From NCBI GenBank assembly GCA_947175205.1, contig CAMWLS010000011.1, forward strand, positions 1 to 57,337: 57,337 nucleotides of DNA, read 5' to 3'. The number at the start of each line of letters is the position of its first letter. The first letter of the stretch is position 1. Made by a program: the position numbers and the translations under genes. The DNA is from an uncultured Porphyromonadaceae bacterium. GTDB lineage: Bacteria; Bacteroidota; Bacteroidia; Bacteroidales; Muribaculaceae. Below, piece after piece: positions 53,260-57,337 of the stretch. Under the pieces are notes generated by a model. That model did no database searches. It had not been told where the DNA came from and saw only the letters and a list, made by a program, of their open reading frames with translations.

Positions 53260-53505
53260 AGACCCGATTTTACAAAAAATGTTATTGCTAAAGATGGCAT
53301 CCAGCAGCGGGACCCTCACAAATTTCTATACGTGAATCGGGGAATCCAATCACGCAGATTAACATTACACTATACTCAGCGTCTTATTGGTGAATTTTGC
53401 CCTTTCACTCAGTCACAATGCCCGCCTTGCTCCTTGCGTGAATGAACTAAATTCCCTCAATAATCCGCCGCCCCAGCAATAATAATATTTTGTGAAATCG
53501 GGTCT
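53260..53505. mobile_element. MITE-like element bounded by inverted repeats
   Basis: AGACCCGATTTTACAAAA (53260-53277) and TTTTGTGAAATCGGGTCT (53488-53505) are reverse complements with one mismatch. With one gap, the similarity continues inward to include the ATTGCT of both arms, giving arms of about 33 bases. The 246-base element has no coding capacity. No target-site duplication is evident. A non-autonomous transposable element or dispersed palindromic unit is the best guess; a folded regulatory RNA is the alternative. Confidence 0.5.
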
Positions 53506-53521
53506 TAAATATTTGTAATAA

Positions 53522-53553
53522 TTTGGCGGAATAAACATTTTTAAGTAATTTTG
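53522..53553 (+). promoter_or_regulatory. Promoter of clpC
   Basis: The -33 TTTG (53522-53525) and -7 box TAATTTTG (53546-53553) are spaced by 20 bases. They lie just outside the right end of the inverted-repeat element, giving a leader of about 120 bases. Confidence 0.75.
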
Positions 53554-53630
53554 AAAAACAGAGTCCGTTATATAACAACTCTGCAAGCGTAAGAAATGTG
53601 AAGTTTTCGGCGCCAGAAAGCTGTCATGCA

Positions 53631-53638
53631 TACTTTTG
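53631..53638 (+). promoter_or_regulatory. Second -7 box upstream of clpC
   Basis: TACTTTTG followed by G lies 45 bases before the clpC ATG. The -33 region is poor. Two promoters would fit a stress-inducible gene. Confidence 0.45.
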
Positions 53639-53682
53639 GCACACATTTTGCTTTATGGAGGTATTAAAGATTGGATTTACAC

Positions 53683-56253
53683 ATGGAGACTAAATTTTCA
53701 GAGAGAATGCAGCGGCTTCTGGCTGAATCTCAGAACATTGCCCTATCACACAGGAGCGCTGAGATTACGCCGGCGGTTTTACTGCTGACTGCTCTACAAG
53801 ACACGACATCTGATGCCGTAAAACTTCTGGAGCGTGTATCCAGAGGAAAATCAGTTTATGAACTGCGCTCTGAGTTAGAGGCATATCTTTTTGATAATGC
53901 GTCCAAAGAGCCTATAACTCAGGTTACTGTCAATGACCTTACAAACAGGATAGTAAAACTGAGTGTCCTGGAGGCACGCCTTCTTAAAAGCCCTGAGGTG
54001 GATGTCCCGCATCTGCTGATGGCCTTGTTTCACAACTTTGAAGTTTTAAAGATGGATTTTATAAAACCTTTTATAGAAGCAGATATAACATATCAGGAGC
54101 TGTCCCGTGCTATTTCCGGCGGCAGCTATACACCCCGTACGCCCACGGCCGGGGCCGGTGTTGCTGATGACGAGGAAGATATTCCCGGAGACGGCGAGTC
54201 ATCATCCTCTTCATCGTCCTCTGCACGTCACACTGAGAGCCGTACCCGCGCCACAAGAGGGAGCTCTGACACGCCCGTGCTGGACAAATTTGGCCACGAC
54301 ATGACCAAGGCCGCGGCGGAGCACAGACTTGACCCGGTTGTTGGACGCGAGAATGAGATTGAGCGTCTGGCACAGATTCTGAGCCGTCGCAAAAAGAATA
54401 ACCCCGTCCTGATAGGCGAACCGGGCGTGGGTAAGAGTGCGGTGGTTGAAGGTCTGGCTCTGCGTATAGTGGAGCGTAAGGTTTCACGCATCCTTTTCAA
54501 TAAACGCGTGGTGTCACTGGACATGGCATCTATTGTTGCAGGAACCAAGTATCGCGGAGAGTTTGAGGAACGCATAAAAGCCATCCTCAATGAGATAAGC
54601 AAGAACCCTGATATAATTCTTTTCATTGATGAAATCCACACAATAGTTGGTGCCGGTAACTCACAGGGCGCCATGGATGCCGCAAACATGCTCAAACCCG
54701 CACTTGCACGCGGTGAGCTGCAGTGTATAGGCGCTACAACTCTGGATGAATACCGCAAGAACATAGAAAAGGACGGTGCGCTTGAACGTCGGTTCCAGAA
54801 AGTTATGGTGGAGCCCACCACTCCGGAACAGACGCTGGAAATTCTGAACAACATCAGGCCGCAGTATGAAGCTCATCACGGCGTAAAATTCACTGATGAA
54901 GCTCTTGAGGCATGCGTTAAGCTTACTGACAGATATATAAGTGACAGAAATTTCCCTGATAAGGCCATTGATGCTCTGGATGAAGCCGGTTCCCGCGCGC
55001 ATATTACCAATATTGAGGTTCCCTCTGAAATTGAGAGCCTGGAAACTCAGGTTGCAGATGCCAACGCCAAGAAATTAGCCGCAGCCAAGGAGAGCAACTA
55101 TGCCGCAGCAGCGGAATGGCGCAACAAGGCGCAGGCTCTTTCAGAGCAGCTGGACCGTGCCACTGAGCGCTGGGAGAAAGAAATGGAACAGAACCGTGTG
55201 ACTGTGGATCAGGACCGCGTGGCAGAAGTTGTGGCCATGATGACCGGTGTTCCTGTTCAGCGCGTTGCGCAGGCTGAGGGTGCACGTCTGCTGGAAATGG
55301 CCCCCACCCTTCGCAAGGCCATCATTGGGCAGAATAATGCTGTGGAGAAGATTACCAAAGCTATACAGCGTAACCGTCTGGGCCTTAAGGACCCACGCAA
55401 GCCCATAGGTACATTTATGTTCCTTGGCCCCACGGGAGTGGGTAAGACCCATCTGGCAAAGAAACTTGCTGAATTCCTTTTTGACAGCGCAGACACCCTT
55501 ATACGCATAGACATGAGTGAATTCATGGAGAAGTTCACTGTGTCACGTCTTGTGGGTGCGCCTCCGGGATATGTGGGATATGAGGAAGGCGGACAGCTGA
55601 CTGAAAAAGTACGTCGTCACCCGTATTCCGTGGTTCTGCTGGATGAGATAGAGAAGGCACATCCTGATGTGTTCAATCTCCTTCTGCAGGTAATGGATGA
55701 GGGTCACCTGACTGACAGCCTGGGACGTCGCATAGACTTCAAGAACACCATTATCATAATGACATCTAATGTAGGAACGCGACAGCTAAAGGAATTTGGC
55801 AGCGGCGTGGGCTTCACCGCTCAGGAAGTGAATAAAGATTACAGCCACGGCGTTATGCGTCAGGCTCTTAACAAGGCTTTTGCGCCTGAGTTCCTGAACC
55901 GTATAGATGATATTATAATGTTTGACCAGCTGGACCGCGATGCAATATTCAAGATTATTGATATTGAGCTTGCCGGTTTCTACAAGCGCCTTACAGACTT
56001 GGGTTATACGCTTAAGCTGTCTGAAGCGGCAAAAGATTTCATAGCTGAGAAAGGATATGACTCCGCCTATGGTGCCCGCCCGCTCAAACGCGCTATACAG
56101 AAATATCTGGAGGACCCTCTGGCTGAGCTGATAATGACCGCAGGTCTCCTGCCCGGCAACACGGTGGAAATAGATGTCAACGAGGACCGCACGGATATCA
56201 CATCACGTATTGTCACAGAAGTGAAGCCTGAAGCACAGCCTGCAGCGCAGTGA
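53683..56253 (+). CDS. clpC: ATP-dependent Clp protease ATP-binding subunit ClpC
   Basis: 856 residues from the ATG at 53683. An N-terminal Clp-N repeat domain is joined by a linker with eight consecutive serines to two AAA+ modules: Walker A GEPGVGKS with Walker B LFIDEIHT, and GPTGVGKT with LLDEIEKA. The short middle domain between them has a UVR-like motif (AAAKESNYAAAAEWRNKAQ), and a GVGF loop is suited for ClpP docking; both mark ClpC and not the disaggregase ClpB, whose middle domain is much longer. It unfolds proteins for ClpP. A TTG at 53671, better placed after GGAGG, is an alternative start. Located divergently from gyrA, as in other Bacteroidales. Confidence 0.92.
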   Translation: METKFSERMQRLLAESQNIALSHRSAEITPAVLLLTALQDTTSDAVKLLERVSRGKSVYELRSELEAYLFDNASKEPITQVTVNDLTNRIVKLSVLEARLLKSPEVDVPHLLMALFHNFEVLKMDFIKPFIEADITYQELSRAISGGSYTPRTPTAGAGVADDEEDIPGDGESSSSSSSSARHTESRTRATRGSSDTPVLDKFGHDMTKAAAEHRLDPVVGRENEIERLAQILSRRKKNNPVLIGEPGVGKSAVVEGLALRIVERKVSRILFNKRVVSLDMASIVAGTKYRGEFEERIKAILNEISKNPDIILFIDEIHTIVGAGNSQGAMDAANMLKPALARGELQCIGATTLDEYRKNIEKDGALERRFQKVMVEPTTPEQTLEILNNIRPQYEAHHGVKFTDEALEACVKLTDRYISDRNFPDKAIDALDEAGSRAHITNIEVPSEIESLETQVADANAKKLAAAKESNYAAAAEWRNKAQALSEQLDRATERWEKEMEQNRVTVDQDRVAEVVAMMTGVPVQRVAQAEGARLLEMAPTLRKAIIGQNNAVEKITKAIQRNRLGLKDPRKPIGTFMFLGPTGVGKTHLAKKLAEFLFDSADTLIRIDMSEFMEKFTVSRLVGAPPGYVGYEEGGQLTEKVRRHPYSVVLLDEIEKAHPDVFNLLLQVMDEGHLTDSLGRRIDFKNTIIIMTSNVGTRQLKEFGSGVGFTAQEVNKDYSHGVMRQALNKAFAPEFLNRIDDIIMFDQLDRDAIFKIIDIELAGFYKRLTDLGYTLKLSEAAKDFIAEKGYDSAYGARPLKRAIQKYLEDPLAELIMTAGLLPGNTVEIDVNEDRTDITSRIVTEVKPEAQPAAQ

Positions 56254-56266
56254 AATAATAAATTTT

Positions 56267-56307
56267 AAAAAAAGACCGTCTAACCATTTATCAGACGGTC
56301 TTTTTTT
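56267..56307 (+). terminator. Intrinsic terminator of clpC
   Basis: GACCGTCT (56274-56281) pairs with AGACGGTC (56293-56300) and is followed by seven T; the left arm is preceded by seven A, so the stem extends and could also work in the other direction. Confidence 0.92.
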
Positions 56308-56352
56308 GCATACTGTGAACCTGCATTTACAAAGATTGGTGAATGAGGTCAG

Positions 56353-56381
56353 TTGAAGCAAACTTATTTTTACTAACTTTG
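56353..56381 (+). promoter_or_regulatory. Promoter of the second acyltransferase
   Basis: TTG (56353-56355) and the -7 box TAACTTTG followed by C (56374-56381) are spaced by 18 bases. Confidence 0.6.
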
Positions 56382-56388
56382 CGGCTCA

Positions 56389-56439
56389 ATGGATAACGCT
56401 TTATATTGGGCCATAAATGTTAATATGCTTCTAAGATGA
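56389..56439 (+). CDS. Possible 16-residue leader peptide
   Basis: An ATG directly at the expected transcript start opens a 16-codon frame (MDNALYWAINVNMLLR) whose stop TGA overlaps the acyltransferase ATG by four bases. It could couple translation of the downstream gene. The evidence is only position and overlap. Confidence 0.3.
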   Translation: MDNALYWAINVNMLLR

Positions 56440-57263
56440 AGGAACGAGATTTATCATTAGATGTAATACGCATTGTTGCTTGTGTTTTGGTCATTTCCTG
56501 CCATGCACCTATGGCATCTGCCCATATTAACATTCCTTTTCTTGTTATGATGGGTTATGCCAGTATCCCTGCCGTGGGTCTTTTCTTCATGATTAGCGGT
56601 GCCTTATTGCTGCCGGTCAAACTGGACTATATTACTTTCCTTAAACATAGACTTCCAAAGGTAGTAATCCCCACCTTAATATGGACGATGATATACCTCA
56701 TGATAAAGATTGATGAAGATTCATCAACAGTGGACTTACTACGCACTATTGCTTCCATTCCATTTTCCGTACAAGGAGAAGGTGTGCTATGGTTTATGTA
56801 CCCTCTTATAGGCCTGTATCTTTTGGCCCCTATTCTAAGCAGCTGGATTAAGACGGCCGCCGATAAGGAATTGAAGCTTGTCCTCGTTCTATGGGGCATA
56901 ACACTATGCTTTCCGCTGTTGAGCTTATGGTTAGAAGTCAATACATCAACCACAGGCATTCTATACTATTTTTCGGGTTTTGGAGGTTATTTTTTGCTTG
57001 GCTATGCCCTGAAAAGCAGACGGGTAAAGATTTCATTAACGGCCGCTATGCTTGTGGGAATTTCAGGTGGTGCGTTACATCTGCTGCTTGAGCACTACGC
57101 CATAGAGCATGGCTTCTTTTACGTATTTTGGCAGGAGTCAATTTTTGTTGCCGCTCTGTGCTGTGCTTACTGGATACTTATACCAAGGATAACACGTTAT
57201 CTTACAACAGGGAAAGCGTATTCCAATATAATCAGGGGGGGGGGGGGTAAAAAACCGGGGTAA
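56436..57263 (+). CDS. Acyltransferase family 3 membrane protein, truncated
   Basis: 275 codons, shorter than the family norm of about 340-380. It has the Arg12-x10-His23 signature in the first helix (DVIRIVACVLVISCHAP) and some eight hydrophobic segments, but lacks the last helix and its SFGIYLxH-like motif. The frame runs into 13 consecutive G (57235-57247), then poly-Gly and a stop. Removing or adding one G does not restore a longer frame in the remaining 90 bases. The loss may be a contig-end sequence error or a slipped-strand switch. It would acylate a surface sugar, like the enzyme at 2946. Confidence 0.7.
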   Translation: MKERDLSLDVIRIVACVLVISCHAPMASAHINIPFLVMMGYASIPAVGLFFMISGALLLPVKLDYITFLKHRLPKVVIPTLIWTMIYLMIKIDEDSSTVDLLRTIASIPFSVQGEGVLWFMYPLIGLYLLAPILSSWIKTAADKELKLVLVLWGITLCFPLLSLWLEVNTSTTGILYYFSGFGGYFLLGYALKSRRVKISLTAAMLVGISGGALHLLLEHYAIEHGFFYVFWQESIFVAALCCAYWILIPRITRYLTTGKAYSNIIRGGGGKKPG

Positions 57264-57337
57264 AAAATAATTTATCACAGGGGGTTTTTGGTGGGTTTTG
57301 GTTAACAATTTTTAAATTTTAAAATGGGTGTGTGAAT
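57235..57337. other. G13 tract and low-quality-looking window end
   Basis: A run of 13 G is followed by homopolymer-rich sequence (runs of A, G and T) with no recognisable coding. It looks like a degraded read or contig end. Confidence 0.55.

Larger units (their letters stand above)
53046..53670. other. Divergent gyrA/clpC intergenic region
   Basis: 625 gene-free bases. It contains the gyrA promoter (53128-53135), a 246-base element bounded by imperfect inverted repeats (53260-53505), and two candidate promoters for clpC. A plus-strand frame of 71 codons at 53120-53335 has no recognisable features and is not called. Confidence 0.7.

Noticed and set aside
53120-53335. 71-codon frame between gyrA and clpC
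   Set aside because: It spans the gyrA promoter and enters the inverted-repeat element; no conserved features.
53683-56253. ClpB disaggregase
   Set aside because: The middle domain is short and UVR-like and a GVGF docking loop is present, which indicates ClpC.

Overview
The window is a chromosomal segment of a member of the Bacteroidales (Bacteroidota). The evidence is the set of Bacteroidota-type promoters (-7 box TAnnTTTG, often with a TTTG about 19-20 bases upstream), a type IX secretion gene (porQ) followed by cmk and ispH, an EF-G paralogue of the EF-G2 type, ClpC divergent from gyrA, a BT_3928-type DoxX protein next to a DUF1599 protein, and a tRNA without an encoded CCA end. I cannot place it below order level. 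No rRNA, CRISPR array, prophage or intact insertion sequence is visible.

Layout. 1-6300: an EF-G2-type factor on the minus strand with palindromes and a terminator downstream, an acyltransferase-3 membrane protein, a MATE exporter, a 34-base tandem repeat, tRNA-Glu(CTC) with its own promoter and terminator, and a small membrane protein. 6342-10750: a type III restriction-modification pair (mod-res, minus strand), the clearest accessory unit, preceded by about 600 gene-free bases rich in inverted repeats. 11355-16073: porQ-cmk-ispH-exonuclease-lipoprotein, then engB-rlmH, mostly with overlapping stops and starts. 16129-22622 (minus): clpP-clpX-recQ, then a sugar kinase fused to a RapZ C-terminal domain, then a MurU-like nucleotidyltransferase; this looks like proteolysis and DNA repair joined to peptidoglycan-sugar recycling. 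22815-31966: a secreted protein of 22-residue repeats, dnaJ and grpE (minus), ispE (minus) divergent from dnaB, pyrBI, a flavin reductase, glyA and ispD.

31963-43731: recG, a DUF3298 lipoprotein, a 58-residue acidic protein, a small membrane protein overlapping dxs, trkA-trkH potassium uptake, a PepSY-like surface lipoprotein, carbonic anhydrase-recR-GNAT, and a NlpC/P60 lipoprotein. 43923-45222: a four-gene small-membrane-protein operon (two YtxH proteins, a YqjE/holin-X-like protein and a basic YqjK-like protein) with a strong nested hairpin between the first two genes. 45506-53045: prmA and an outer-membrane protein, facing a minus-strand run of gyrA, a TPR protein, DUF1599 and the DoxX protein. 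53046-57337: a 625-base divergent gyrA/clpC spacer holding a MITE-like inverted-repeat element, then clpC, a strong terminator and a truncated acyltransferase ending in a G13 tract, where the sequence looks unreliable.

Four of the MEP isoprenoid pathway genes (ispH, ispE, ispD, dxs) are scattered through the window, and ClpP occurs with both of its likely unfoldases (ClpX and ClpC). The most interesting items are the kinase-RapZ fusion, the YtxH/holin operon with its hairpin, the MITE-like element between gyrA and clpC, the in-frame hairpin-bearing insertion in mod, the 22-residue-repeat protein and the EF-G paralogue lacking its catalytic histidine.
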